A stretch of 64,000 bases of DNA, taken from Emergomyces orientalis (lineage: Eukaryota; Ascomycota; Eurotiomycetes; Onygenales; Ajellomycetaceae). Both the position numbers and the translations under genes were made by a program. The notes under the pieces are model-generated. The model worked only from the letters and a program-made list of their open reading frames with translations. It searched no databases and was not told the origin of the DNA. The DNA is taken from the NCBI GenBank assembly GCA_002110485.1, contig MOWL01000026.1:310001-374000 (forward strand). Reading direction: 5' to 3'. This document shows, piece by piece, positions 12,174 through 23,898 of this stretch (its first letter is position 1; each line of letters begins with the position of its first letter).

Positions 12174-14904
12174 ATGTCGACAAACCCTCAGTCCACGAAA
12201 CAGTCAAGATGGGGTGGTTTCCTCCAGCAGGCCATTGCAGGAGTCGAATCTAGGCTGGACACGATCCTGGCTGACCAGGAGGAAGATGGGGTTAAAGATG
12301 TTGATAAAGGCAGCAAGGAGCCTGAACAGCCCTCACTGCAGGCTGGAATGTCTTTTGCGAAATCTGTCTCGCCTGGTACGCGACACTTGTCCTCAGTGCT
12401 GTCTCTGCGTTTCAGAAAGTCTATCTAACCCATCCCTCAGCCCCTTCTAGGAGCTCATCTACTGCGAAAACGAATGAACGCCTTCAAGGGCGCCTCGCGC
12501 GAGCAATGGCAAAACGAGAACACACTATTGGGAGCCCTGCATCTTCCATCGAAACCTCTTCACGCGCCACAAGCCCACGTCCCGGCCCCGAGTATCGGGC
12601 AAGTCTAGATAGCGTTACTGCGGGGGGAGATACCGGTGCTGTAAGGGATGATAGTGCCTCAATATCAAGCCAAGATATCCATCCATCGCCGCGAACTTCA
12701 AAAGATCTCCACTTGGATGCGGATGAGAAGCCCAACGGCTATAAGATCGAGGGTGATCAGAGTGAAACTAAGCTTTCAGGGGATGGAAATGTCGAACAAG
12801 ACACCCTAGAACAATCTATCCCTAAAGTAGGGATGACAGAGTCAACGGTAACCTCTGGAGATGGCTATGAAGAAGCTATGGCGCAAATGAGAGCGGATCA
12901 TGAAGCGTCAGAACTGCGATGGCAAGAAGAACTACATTCATATGTCGAAAGGATCGATGCTTTACAATCAAAATTAAAATATCTAGCAAAGGAGGCTGCA
13001 GAGTCTGCTAAAAATGCTGCAGCATCTGCGGAAGCTGGTAGTCTTGAGAAGAAGCTTCTTGAAAAGGATGAGCAGATTGCGAACCTAATGGAGGAGGGCC
13101 AAAAGCTTTCAAAAACCGAATTGGATCACCGAGCAACCATCAAAAAATTACGACACAACATGGCAGATAATGCTAAGTCGCAAGCTGAGACTAAGAAGAG
13201 GCTTGAGAAAATCGAGAAGGACCTAGCAAATGCAGAGGATAGAGCGAATCGAGCGGAAATCGCAGAGCGTACGGCCACAGAAAAACTCAATTCTAAATCC
13301 AAAGTCGAAAGGCAACTTGAAACTGTAACCGCAGAACGCAATGCATCCAACTCAACAATAGTGGAGCTGAAGAGCCAGCTGGCAAAAGCTGTGTCCAGGG
13401 CCGAAGCAGCAGAGCGGAAAGCCCAATTGGAATCTGCAGAGATCGAAAAGCGTCATGTGGCTGAGCTTCGGGATGACCTCTCCAGCGCCAAAATAGAACG
13501 CGAGATTAGCGAAGAAAAGCTTCGAAGGGAGATCAGAGATTTGAAAGAAGGCATTGAGAGGGAGAAAGAACACGCACGAATCCTCGAAATCGAGCTTCGC
13601 GGAGAACAATCCGTGCTCGAAAGTAAAATGGAAAGCCTACGGTCTCGCGCGGAGGAAGTCTCGTCGAGCGCAACGGGCGATGCGCACGCAAAACTCCTTC
13701 GCCAAATTGAAACATTACAAACTCAGTACACTGTTGCCAGCGAGAACTGGCATGGAATAGAAGGGTCGCTGCTCGCCCGCCTAACCACTGTCGAAAAGGA
13801 GCGCGATGAGATCGCACGGAGGGAAGGGGACTTGCGGAGGAAAGTGCGTGAAGCGGTATGACAAATTCAAAAACCCTTATATCTGAAATCAATAACAAAC
13901 AACAAAACCACTAACTCGTATTTAAACAGAGCCTCAAAACTAAGAAAGTGGAAGGCGAACTAGAAAATTCCCGAGAAGTCATTCAGGAGATGGAGAGGAA
14001 TCTCGAAGCGTCGAAGCAGGAAATCCAGAACCTAACTCGCAAACTCGCGAAAACAGAGAACGACTTTCTCATTGCCAAACAAGATCTCGCCAAACAAAAG
14101 GAGGTCGCTGAATTAACACTATCACAACGGCTTGAAGAGGAGAAGGCGAAATGGCAAGAGCTCGCCCGGCCATCGCCATCCCCATTCCTCCATGAACCCC
14201 GAACCGGATCACCAGTCACCTTCAATCGTAAACAAATGGTCGGCCTCGACCTCACAGGGCCCATGTCTGACCGGGCTCCGAGCCATAGATCCTCCTCAAT
14301 CCTCCCAGTCCCTTTCTCCGAACGAGCCACCCCACCCCGCCAAAGCTCCTTCTCGTCCTTAAATTCCAACCCGCAACCACCACCCCGCATTCCCTCCTCT
14401 TCCTCCCATGAACTATCAATCACACCAGTCGATCTCACGCAATCCCAAACCTACGATCCCGAAGAGTATTCCAACGGCATGGGAACCCCCGCCACCCCGT
14501 CCGCCCAGGGGACCCACGCCCACCATTCCCGGGGCGTTAATGATATCATCTCCGTCTCCACCGTCGCCGCTGGCCCCTCCGTCCAGCTCGTTGAGCGCAT
14601 GAGCACCACCATCCGCCGTCTAGAAAGTGAGCGGGCTGCATCCAAGGACGAACTTGCCCGTCTAACCGCACAGCGCGACGAGGCACGCCAGGAAGTTGTG
14701 GAGTTGATGCGTGAGGTAGAGGAGAAACGGAAGGGGGACCAGCGGATACAAGAGCTGGAAGCGACTGTTGAGCAGCTCGATCAGCGGTATCAGACTACGT
14801 TGGAGATGCTAGGTGAGAAGAGTGAGTTGGTCGAGGAGTTGAAGGCGGATATAGCGGATTTGAAGAAGATTTATCGGGAATTGGTGGATAGTACGATGAA
14901 GTGA
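12174..14904 (+). CDS. TMF/Sgm1-like golgin (TATA element modulatory factor family)
   Basis: Exons 12174-12375, 12441-13855 and 13930-14904 (introns 65 and 74 bp) splice in phase to 863 aa. The N-terminus (SRWGGFLQQAIAGVESRLDTILA) and the C-terminal coiled coil (SERAASKDELARLTAQRDEA, then LVEELKADIADLKKIYRELV) match the TMF family. Its C-terminal domain binds Rab6/Ypt6 on Golgi membranes. The middle (about residues 110-620) is almost unbroken coiled coil rich in Glu, Lys and Ala, followed by a Pro/Ser-rich linker and then the conserved terminal coil. The likely role is tethering of retrograde vesicles at the Golgi; the TATA-binding name is historical. The first exon ends in the Ser-rich linker. 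Confidence 0.85.
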
Positions 14905-15259
14905 GGGGGGAATAATAATATATTAATTTCTTTTATATGCTTCTGAAAATTAGCGAAGACGTGGTACTGGGGGTGGGGAAGGGAGGGGGTTGCCCCATGT
15001 ATGCTTTTATGTTTTTATGTATATGTATATAGAAGGGCGTATTTATTAACAGTACAATCGGCTTCTTTCTTCGTTATTTTGCAGTTGTGTGCAGATAGGT
15101 CATCAATATCTCTTTTTTTTTTAATCTTTTTTTAAATATGAAAATTTTTATCGTACATTAAATGCATACGTCATAGAATCAGGAGCGTCGTTATCAGATG
15201 TTGAGGTCGTAACATTCTATAATACATATAGAAAATGAACGAAAGCCTTAAGAGTAGTA
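14905..15259. other. Convergent 3' spacer
   Basis: 355 bp between the stop codons of the TMF-like (+) and Nas6-like (-) genes. AT-rich with T and A runs; it presumably contains both polyadenylation regions. No gene seen. Confidence 0.6.
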
Positions 15260-16431
15260 TCAAGACAACTCTATACCTTCTCGTTCTGCAGATTCGAAAA
15301 TATATTTCCGCACCTAGAGTAATAAAAAGGAAAGGGTATTGATATCAGCAAGCCCGCCGGGTTGAATGAATACAGATTTGATAAGACGTACCTTAGCATC
15401 AGGAGCCAGCTCAATAGCCAACTTATCATTTTTATCTCGTTTATCTACCTCCGCACCAGCTCGCAGTAACACAAGGGCAGCTTCTCCATTTCCCTCTGCG
15501 ATAGCATGGTGCAATGCAGTCGATCCGTCAACATCCGTTGCGTTAATGGGGCTCTTGCCCTCCTGAAGAAGCATATTGATAATGGGCACGGATCCAACGG
15601 CCGCTGCTCGGTGCAGAGCCAGTTGGCCGCGGTTATCCTTTACCCTTGCGCTGCATTTGTGCGTTAGTAGTAGGCGGACAGTGGACACGTTAACTTTTGA
15701 AGTTGCGAAGTGGAGAGCGTTCTAGATTCGATTATTTCGATTATCATGACAAGAGGGGTCGAGTTAGTTGTTAAGAACCCTAAATAAGAGAAAATGGTAT
15801 AATAAAACTAGAACTGACCTGGCCGCTAACGCTTTTGATGTTGACATCTGCATCTTTCCGTAGCAAGAGTTCAATTATCGGGTCCCCTTCGCCGTCCTTC
15901 AAGCTTGCGGCGATCATGAGGGGTGTCCATCCTGATGCGTCCTAGTATTAAATTTTCCAGTCAGCCCCCGTTGACCCACAGCATTTATAAAAGAGAAAAG
16001 AAGTTCTATCATTGAGTAGGGTAACAGACCACTTCATCCGGATCGAACTTCGGACTTGCGACTAGGAGTTCTACTATTGGAAATCGATTGTATGCCACTG
16101 CCCAGTGGATGGGAAGGCGGTCATCGGGGTCTTTTAAAGATACCAATTTGGGATTTGCCTGGATACGGCCGGGAAAAACAGTTAGTTATACAAGTACTCT
16201 TTGAGTGAGCACCAGAGTAATTTAGAAACAAATGGATTCTGCCTTGGTTTGGGGGAGGTGGGCAAATAATTGAAGCTCACATTTAGTAGAGATTCCACCA
16301 CGGACGCTATAATTTGTCAGTTTTATGAAGAGTTTTATGGAGAGTAATCCGGGAGAAGGTGGAGCTGACATACTTTGTCCTTCCCGGGCAGCCTCATGTA
16401 TGGCATACTTGGTCTTATAATCGGGATCCAT
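15260..16431 (-). CDS. NAS6: Ankyrin-repeat proteasome assembly chaperone, Nas6/gankyrin (PSMD10) type
   Basis: Six exons, 16374-16431, 16281-16306, 16030-16158, 15819-15941, 15392-15721 and 15260-15313, sum to exactly 240 codons (239 aa), close to yeast Nas6 (228 aa). The protein begins MDPDYKTKYAIHEAAREGQ and has about six ankyrin repeats (DDRLPIHWAVAYNRFPIVEL, GWTPLMIAASLKDGEG, ALHFATSKVNVSTVRLLL, GQLALHRAAAVGSVPIINML, GSTALHHAIAEGNGEAALVL). It ends VRKYIFESAEREGIELS. Nas6 binds the C-terminus of Rpt3 during assembly of the 19S base. Exon 2 is only 26 nt. Donor 16029 (GTCTGT) is weak, but both flanking exons keep frame. It could be another ankyrin protein, though length and ends favour Nas6. 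Confidence 0.85.
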
Positions 16432-16867
16432 GGTGATATAGAGAATATATAGAAGATGTATCCAAGATATCAAGATGTTTTATCAAAGACCGCGGGGAAG
16501 AGCTGGAAACAGCTGCTCGAGGGCTTGGCGTTGGTTAGTCAGAACGTGGCCCAAGCTCAACCCGGCTTTGACCAAAAGATTCAAATCAGGACGAAAACAG
16601 ACACCACCAGTTCAACACACCGACACGACATTGTTAACGTACCGCCATATTATCATACCTCCTGGTAAAATAGGACTACTATACATTTGCCCTCACGCCT
16701 ACGCACTATATTTACGCTGGTGTTTTTGTCGGTCCACTGAAATTCAGCATTGGTTTTGAGGACGCGCAAGTGACGGCCGCCAACACCTGTCTAGCTATTT
16801 GCAAACACAACCATTATTCCACCAAATACCACAGGTATAATCGGGCTCTGACACACCATCGAAAGCT
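16432..16867. promoter_or_regulatory. Divergent promoter region, NAS6 / PRP46
   Basis: 436-bp spacer between two outward-facing starts. No further gene, and no motif I can name with confidence. Confidence 0.35.
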
Positions 16868-18244
16868 ATGGAGGTTACTCCATCCCCCCCCGCGCCTGAT
16901 CAAGTGGTGCGAAATTCCGCGAAGCGAACCCGCGATCTCTTCGGCTCCGATTATTTTCTGCCATCAGGATTCACTACAAACCCAGGCGACTCGATTGGCG
17001 TGTCATATCGACGAAAAACAGAGTACGATGACGTGCAAACGCTACCCCCTTCCCTTGCAGAGAAACAGGCGAAGGCCGTCGCGGGTAGAACGAAACGTCC
17101 AAAGTCAAAGGCTGGGGCTGCTGGTGTACCCGGGACAGGGACGGGATCTGGCTCCTCAACTGCCCTTGTGAAATCTTTGCCGGTGGCTGGTACACCACAA
17201 TCTAATGGAGATAATATGCCTACAAGTCTTGTTCGACGGCCAATGGTATCTCAACAACCAAAACCAGAATGGCATGCGCCCTGGAAACTTATGCGGGTGA
17301 TATCAGGACACTTGGGTTGGGTCCGCAGTTTGGCCGTGGAGCCTAATAATCAATGGTTTGCAAGTGGTGCAGGAGATCGAACAATTAAAATCTGGGATCT
17401 AGCGACTGGCAGCCTTCGTCTGACGCTTACCGGCCACATTTCTACAGTGAGAGGTTTGGCCGTTTCTCCACGACATCCATACTTGTTCTCTTGCGGTGAG
17501 GATAAGATGGTCAAATGCTGGGATCTCGAAACGAATAAGGTCATCCGACACTATCATGGCCATCTCAGCGGAGTCTACACCCTCGATTTACATCCGACTC
17601 TAGACGTTCTTGTAACAGGAGGACGAGACGCTGCCGCGAGAGTCTGGGACATGCGAACACGAAGCAATGTCCACGTGCTTTCCGGACATAGAACAACCAT
17701 CTCAGACCTAAAATGCCAGGAAGCCGACCCACAAGTCATTACCGCCTCCCTCGACTCCACCGTACGATTATGGGATCTTGCCGCTGGCAAAACCATGGGC
17801 GTCCTAACCCACCATAAGAAAGGCGTTCGCGCCCTGGCTGTCCATCCGAAGGAATTCACATTCTCCAGCGCCAGCGCTGGAAGCATCAAACAGTGGAAAT
17901 GCCCCGAAGGCGCCTTCATGCAGAATTTCGAGGGCCATAATGCCATCATCAACAATCTTGCGGTCAACGAGGATAATGTGTTGTTTTCTGGCGGGGACAA
18001 TGGCTCCATGTCCTTCTGGGACTGGAAGACTGGCCATCGATTCCAATCTCTAGATACGACTGCTCAACCTGGCTCGTTGGATGCGGAAGCTGGTATTATG
18101 GCTGCTACATTTGACCGGACGGGCCTTCGGTTGCTTTGCGGAGAGGCGGATAAGACTATTAAGATCTGGAAGCCGGATGACGAGGCTACAGAAGAGACAC
18201 ATCCTTTGGACTGGAAGCCAACGTTGGGGAGGCAGAAATACTAA
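16868..18244 (+). CDS. prp46: Pre-mRNA-splicing factor Prp46 (PLRG1/PRL1), WD40 protein
   Basis: An intronless frame of 458 aa. After a variable N-terminus containing RTRDLFGSDYFLP come seven WD40 repeats from about residue 140. The first begins GHLGWVRSLAVEPNNQWFAS, with GDRTIKIWDLATG, EDKMVKCWDLETN, RDAAARVWDMRTR, LDSTVRLWDLAAG, AGSIKQWKCPEG and NGSMSFWDWKTG following. The sequence closes with DKTIKIWKPDDEATEETHP, which matches the PLRG1 family. The protein is a core member of the Prp19-associated (NTC) complex that activates the spliceosome. It faces away from the Nas6-like gene. Confidence 0.95.
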   Translation: MEVTPSPPAPDQVVRNSAKRTRDLFGSDYFLPSGFTTNPGDSIGVSYRRKTEYDDVQTLPPSLAEKQAKAVAGRTKRPKSKAGAAGVPGTGTGSGSSTALVKSLPVAGTPQSNGDNMPTSLVRRPMVSQQPKPEWHAPWKLMRVISGHLGWVRSLAVEPNNQWFASGAGDRTIKIWDLATGSLRLTLTGHISTVRGLAVSPRHPYLFSCGEDKMVKCWDLETNKVIRHYHGHLSGVYTLDLHPTLDVLVTGGRDAAARVWDMRTRSNVHVLSGHRTTISDLKCQEADPQVITASLDSTVRLWDLAAGKTMGVLTHHKKGVRALAVHPKEFTFSSASAGSIKQWKCPEGAFMQNFEGHNAIINNLAVNEDNVLFSGGDNGSMSFWDWKTGHRFQSLDTTAQPGSLDAEAGIMAATFDRTGLRLLCGEADKTIKIWKPDDEATEETHPLDWKPTLGRQKY

Positions 18245-18660
18245 TTTGTAAATTTCTCTTGTCTTGGAATATGTTTTTCTTCTTTCAAAATATGTTTGTC
18301 ATTTACAGTACAATAGCATTTGTTTGGCGTTGCGCACAATTTCGGATGGTGTTTAAGAGGTTCATATGTACGATTTATCAATGGAATATAAAATTTTTTT
18401 TTCTGCTAGGTTTACTTTATACAGGTAGTAACGCGTAGATGAAGGAAGGTTTTCATTTTTATTTATTTATTTATTATTATTATATTATTTTTGCATGTTC
18501 GAACTACCTAAGAAAACTCCTTAACCTTCGGCCTATTGGTTTTATACCCGATCTAATCTAAATTTGTAAGAGCTACAAATCGCTGAACAAGGTACACTAT
18601 AATCATTATCACCCCCAACACCCAACATCCTCCCCACCAAAGATACAAAAGGGACTTAAC
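18245..18660. other. Convergent 3' spacer with ATTT/ATT repeats
   Basis: 416 bp between the stop codons of PRP46 (+) and ORC1 (-). AT-rich, including a TTTATTTATTTATTATTATT tract near 18458-18487. No gene seen. Confidence 0.6.
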
Positions 18661-21259
18661 TCACTGCTCAAAGCCCAACCCCAACATCTTCGCCTCCTCA
18701 TCCTCCCGAAACGCAGCCCTCACATCCTCACTCGCAATCCTCAACCTCACTTTCCCACTCCTATCCCCACCCCCTAACGCATGTCCCATCGCAGAGCTGA
18801 CCCCTTTAGAACTCAGCTCCCCTTCCAGCGCCAGAATACCAGAATTCATCAGCTCCACCGCGGCAAATCGCATCGCGCAGACGCGTGATCTGCGCATATC
18901 ATTTCCCTTCTGTAATAAATACTCTTTCAAGTTGTTGCTGGCGGCACCTGCAACTGCGACTGCTGCGTCGGCGATCCGCTTTGCTTCATCGAGAATGTCT
19001 CCGAATGTGGATTCGGTGATGCCTGTCCGACGGATGCGGGCTAGCAGGCCTGCGAGGAATACCTTGCCAGTTAATGGGAGGCAGCGTAGGGACTGTTGGA
19101 GAGGGGTGGAGGTGGCTTCTTGGATGGCTTGTTTGATGGTTGCGATGGTGACGCGTGGGAGGGGGTCTGAATCCGTTACCGAGATTGGTGGAAGCTTGTT
19201 ATTGGATGGTACTGTCATCCGGTTTCGACGCGATACGCTTTTGCTTGGTGTTGGAGGGAGTGAGTTAGTGTCCATGTCGTCCATGTTTATGCCATTTCCG
19301 TTGGAAAGCGAAAGCGCGGATTTCATTTTGGTCTTTGCTGCTTGTTCGCTGGCTTGTTCTGCTATTTCCACTGCCCTGCGGCATATGTCAAGGGCACGTC
19401 GTGCGTCTCCGCTAACTGCCGCTACCTTACGGCTTGCGAATTGGACAGCGTCTGGGTCAACGATGTTTCCGGGGACGTTACTAAGGCGAGAACCGATGAT
19501 TTCCATTAACTCTTGGTGCTTGTACCCGGAAAACGTGATTCGCGTCAAGCCTAAACGACTTGATATCTTGTTGCTAAGGGTTCTTTCGGGCAGGTCCATC
19601 GTGTTGGCCACGGCCAGCACAATCAAATGGGAGTATCGCAACGCCGGCCAGTTGAAGAAATTGTACATAACCGATTGGTTTTTAGTCACAAGCTGATCTA
19701 ACTCGTCCATCAAAACAACGCATGGCACTCGACGGGGGGACGGGTGAGAGAATTCCCTTTCCAAAAGATCGAGTGCATGAGAGGGTGACACTCGGTCGCC
19801 TTTCAGAGCCTCCCAGAGCAATGAGTAGGACTGGTGCGGTTCTGTAACTTTCATGCCGTTAATCTCGACAAAGACAAAGTCGTCTAGTTCCTCTGCGAGC
19901 ACAGACGCATTAAGCTGGGCTATGACTTCTCGAACAGTGGCGGTTTTCCCAGTGCCGGGAGGTCCGGATATGTAAATGCACGTTCCAGTGCCGTCCGTGA
20001 TAGCGAGACGCAGACAGTCGTAGACAGTGTTAAATTCGCTGTCCCGACAAGGAAGGGAAGCTGGCACGCTTGAAACATGCAAAAGGTTGCGCGCCTGTCG
20101 GTAGGGAGACGATGTAAAATGAGAGGGAGAAAGAATACGCGTGCCTAGAGGAGTAAATTCTACTGGTTTCTTGACCACAATCCTGTAAGTATTGTTAGTA
20201 TGCCAGATCAATATGCAGTTATTTGAATAATAGATGCGGTAGTATACCTTCTACGGGTCGGAGTGGTGAGAACTTTTTGGCGACGTTTGGATTGTGGTGT
20301 GCCTGCCACTGAAGAGGTTTTGTGCCTCTTTCTCGGAGTCGTTGGTGCACTGCCGTGTTCCTTGACATCCGCATACTTTGCTCAAATTCCATCAGTTTTA
20401 GTTCAAACATAAAAAAGGGCAACTGGTCACTAACCTCATCATCTACCACTTTCCGCTTTCGAGATCTCTTCAGACCAGCTTTGATGAAATCGATGAGCTC
20501 AAACAAGCCTTGTTCGGTCCCGTCAAAGATATCTTCCCATACGAATTCTTCGGTATATTTCCCTTGAAGTTGATTGACGCCTCTTCGGCAAATGATACAT
20601 TTGTTGTACTCTGCCAAGGCTGCTTTCCCTTTTGGGGGGTTGCCTTTCGGATACCGCTGCTCGAAGGCAGCCTTAGATAGGACAGTCGCTTTCCCATCTA
20701 TCGACGACAATGGGTTGACATTAAAATCCATGGTTATGTATTGTTCATTAGGCAGAGCATCTTCCCGCTTCTTGTTTTTCGTTGCCAAAAATTCGCCCGG
20801 CGATGCAAACCACATGATATTGGCGCTTTTTACCAACTCTCCACTCCCATCTTCGTCTTCGTCGTCTTCTTCTTCTTCTAAAAACTCGCATATAACACCC
20901 GCCCAGTCCTTCCCAGGTTCTGGAGACTTTAACAACACAGCTTGTCCCAGCCTGCACTCAAACGAGCCCATTTTTGCCCCGATGATTTTCTTTGTAGGAG
21001 CTTTTCTTCGTTGACGCTGTGAAGCCTTGTGTTTTGTGGGAGTCACACAGTCGATTTCATCATCAGATTCGTTTAATCCCGAGCCTTTAGTTGAAGCTTG
21101 GTCCGCTTCATATATCCATTCCCACGGATAGTCCTCATATCCGAGCTCGTCGTCGGAGTCTTCGCGGGAAATCCCACCCTTCGTCAGCCATTGTTTCGCA
21201 CGTTCCTCAGCTCGATTTTGTTTCTTTTTTTGCGATTCTGTTTTGTCAATGGGAGCCAT
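18661..21259 (-). CDS. ORC1: Origin recognition complex subunit 1
   Basis: Exons 20435-21259, 20248-20375 and 18661-20182 (introns 59 and 65 bp) join in phase to 824 aa. The N-terminal half contains a BAH domain (about residues 75-230, SFECRLGQAVLLKSPE to FVWEDIFDG). A basic linker with TPRKR and SKRRQK follows. The AAA+ ATPase has Walker A GPPGTGKTATV, Walker B VLMDELDQL, sensor 1 VLAVANTMDLPERTL and an arginine-finger segment SSRLGLTRITF. A winged-helix domain ends the protein. ORC1 binds ATP and marks replication origins. The acidic run in the BAH domain (EEEEDDEDEDG) is coded by a GAA/GAC-rich stretch. The promoter shared with NUP57 carries cell-cycle boxes. Confidence 0.96.
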
Positions 21260-21770
21260 ATTCCCTCATAAACAACCCTTGACAGTTGATATGATTATCT
21301 CAAACGCGTTTTACTCAGGCTTCACACAATGTTTAAAACGAAAATCGTTGAGACTTGCCCTTGTTCGCGACGCGTCTATCGCGCTTCTGATTGGCTGATG
21401 CGCTTAGCTGTCATTATGCACATATTGGGGTTAGCGTGTTCAGGAACAATTATCACGTGATGCTGCTCAACCACAGCTTGAGAAAAACAATCAACAAGCT
21501 TGCAACACCTCACTTCACTACGAAATTGCTACCTTTTGGCGACAGCAGGGCTTGAAGAGGTGGTACTGAGCGCGATTATCTCTGACCCTGTGTTGGCCCC
21601 CAATCTCTTGCTAGTATATATTTTAGATTACGGCACCAAATTTTGCCAACAGCTCGAAGCGACCTGATGCGACCACATCCTTTAAATTTCTCTCCTCCTT
21701 CAACCCTCGTACGGTTTCCCTCAAATAACTGAGCAAATATATATTGTGTTTTGTTTTGCATTGAGCCATT
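21260..21770. promoter_or_regulatory. Divergent promoter region, ORC1 / NUP57
   Basis: 511-bp spacer. It contains two ACGCGT MluI boxes (21304-21309, 21370-21375), a reversed CCAAT box (ATTGG at about 21390) and an ATCACGTGAT palindrome (21452-21461). ACGCGT is the site of MBF-type Swi6/Mbp1 factors that drive G1/S genes in yeasts. The two boxes lie 45 and 111 bp upstream of the ORC1 start codon. Confidence 0.6.
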
Positions 21771-23351
21771 ATGTCAGTATTTGGACAGCAAACCGCTCAG
21801 CAGCCCCAGCCAACGGGGTTGTTTGGGTCAACCAACCAACCCCAACAGACCGGAAGTCTATTCGGAGCGCAGCAGACCAGTCAGCAACCAAAGCCCCAGG
21901 GAAACCTATTTGGCTCTCTAGGCCAACAGCAACAGCAGCCCCAACAGCAGACTGGGAGTCTCTTTGGAACAAGCACTCAGCAGCAACAGCAACAGCCGCA
22001 GCAGCAAACAGGGGGAATGTTTGGCGGTATGCAGCAACAAAACCAGCAAAAACCAGGCGGTCTGTTCTCCGGACTTGGCTCCAGTACTCAAACGCAACCG
22101 CAACAAGGAGGAGGTAGCTTGTTCGCCGGACTTGGGTCTACTTCTACTATGCAACAACCCCAGCAAACGAGCGGTGGCATTTTTGGGAGTTCAATAACAC
22201 AACAGCAGCAACCTCCGCAACAGCAGCAACAGGGCGGTGGTATGTTCTCTGGATTCGGTCAAAGTGCCCAGCAGCAACAGCAGCCGCAGGCACAGCAGGG
22301 CGGTGGCCTCTTTGGAGGACTCGGCGCGAGCTCTCAACAACCACAACAACCTTTTGGAGCTACCCTCGGCTCTGGACAGCAACAACCGCAACCACAGCTT
22401 GGACAATCTCAGCAAACCGGCGCAACGTTCTGGACGCCGGGACAAGGGATGACTGGCGGTAAGTATTGATAAGCCATCTTCACCAAAAATGTTACACGAT
22501 ACATATCTGACTCTTTTCTCATAGTTCACCGCACGGTACCAATGCAAATGAGCATTGTAACGGATAAGTGGCAGCCCACTAGTCGAAACTCCCCGTTTCG
22601 CGCTCACCTATACAACAATGTAGGCGAAGACAATGCGCCCTTTTTTCAACCCGGGCCAAATGATGATGAAACAAAATGGGAGGATGCACTGCGGAAAAGA
22701 CCTGGTCCAGGCTACGTCCCCGTACTCGTACAAGGATTTTGGGAGCTTGGAAAACGGGCCCAGCGACAGCGGGATTTCCTAGCTATGATGCAAAGTCGCT
22801 TGCATGAGATTAATAACGCTCTCACCGAACTCCTATCGCGACATGATTTGAAAATTTCGGTTAAGATCGCAGCTTGCCGACGGAAACATGTAGTCCTCAG
22901 TCAGAGATGCCTTGCTCTTGCGGCAAAAACGCAGATACTGAGGAATCGTGGATATGCCATGGATGAGACTGAGGAGGAGTTACAAAAGAAGCTTCACCAA
23001 CTGGAGCGCTCTGTGTTCGACCCGTCTCTCAATGGCCGCACGGAGGAGATCTGGGCCAGAATGCTGGCAATCCGGGAACGATCGAAGCGTCTGCAACTGG
23101 AAATGGAAAGGACTGGTCAGGATGCTGCCCAACAAGCTGACGATGGCTTGGATGAGACTGCTCTTAAAACAGCCAAGAAGGTATGCTCCCCTAACAAACA
23201 CCGTGCTGGTATATATCTTGGAGTTTTGTTTCTGCTTTGCTAACGGGTGGCCTAGATTCTGGAAAATTATGCCTCACAAATACAGCATCTGAATAAGGAA
23301 CTTGTCGCTGCGCAGAAAGACTTCGAAACAATACACGGGCCCTCAACATGA
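21771..23351 (+). CDS. NUP57: FG nucleoporin Nup57/Nup54 homolog
   Basis: Exons 21771-22458, 22525-23180 and 23256-23351 (introns 66 and 75 bp) give 479 aa. The first roughly 225 residues are Gln-rich with repeated GLFG, SLFG, GMFGG and GIFG motifs, the disordered FG barrier domain. The second half is the helical Nup54 domain (DDETKWEDALRKRPGPGYVP, VLVQGFWELGKRAQRQRDFL, LERSVFDPSLNGRTEEIWAR) and ends in coiled coil (ENYASQIQHLNKELVAAQ). In the family this subunit forms the central channel trimer with Nsp1/Nup62 and Nup49/Nup58. CAG/CAA-rich coding gives Gln-rich shadow frames on the other strand. Confidence 0.93.
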
Positions 23352-23898
23352 ACAGGCGCTCCCTGTGATTATAGGCTCTAGTTGGTTTAGTTGTATTCTT
23401 TGCTCGTTCAATATTAACATGGAACTGAGCGAACCTTTAATTTCTCACTTTTCTCACTTTCCCTTTTTTCCACGCTCAGGGTGTAGGGGAGCGAAAATAC
23501 CAGCAGTGGTTTACCCATCTCCCTGTAGAATGGAAAGGCAAGACGAGATGTTTATTGATCCATTATTTTCATTTGAGAGTCCATTTCTTCCCCATTGCCA
23601 GATAAATATTGTACAATACAGAGATACAGTACACATGAGTCTAATATAACCAAAAACCCGCAACCCCCTCCCATCCCCCCCCAAAAAAAAAGATTTAATT
23701 AAACTCCCCGTATCCATCATTCGGAGATTCAGAAAAAAAGTATCCCACCAGCGGTATTCGAATTCACTTCGACCTAGGGTATCCTTGCGGTTGTGATAGA
23801 TCCCATAATGGAATGAAATATATATTGCCCCCTAAACTCGTGTCTCATAGTTCCGAAAAAAAGAAAAGGAAGAGGTATATATATACTCCATATATAGC
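23352..23898. other. Convergent 3' spacer
   Basis: 547 bp between NUP57 (+) and TOM5 (-). AT-rich; no gene seen. Confidence 0.55.
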
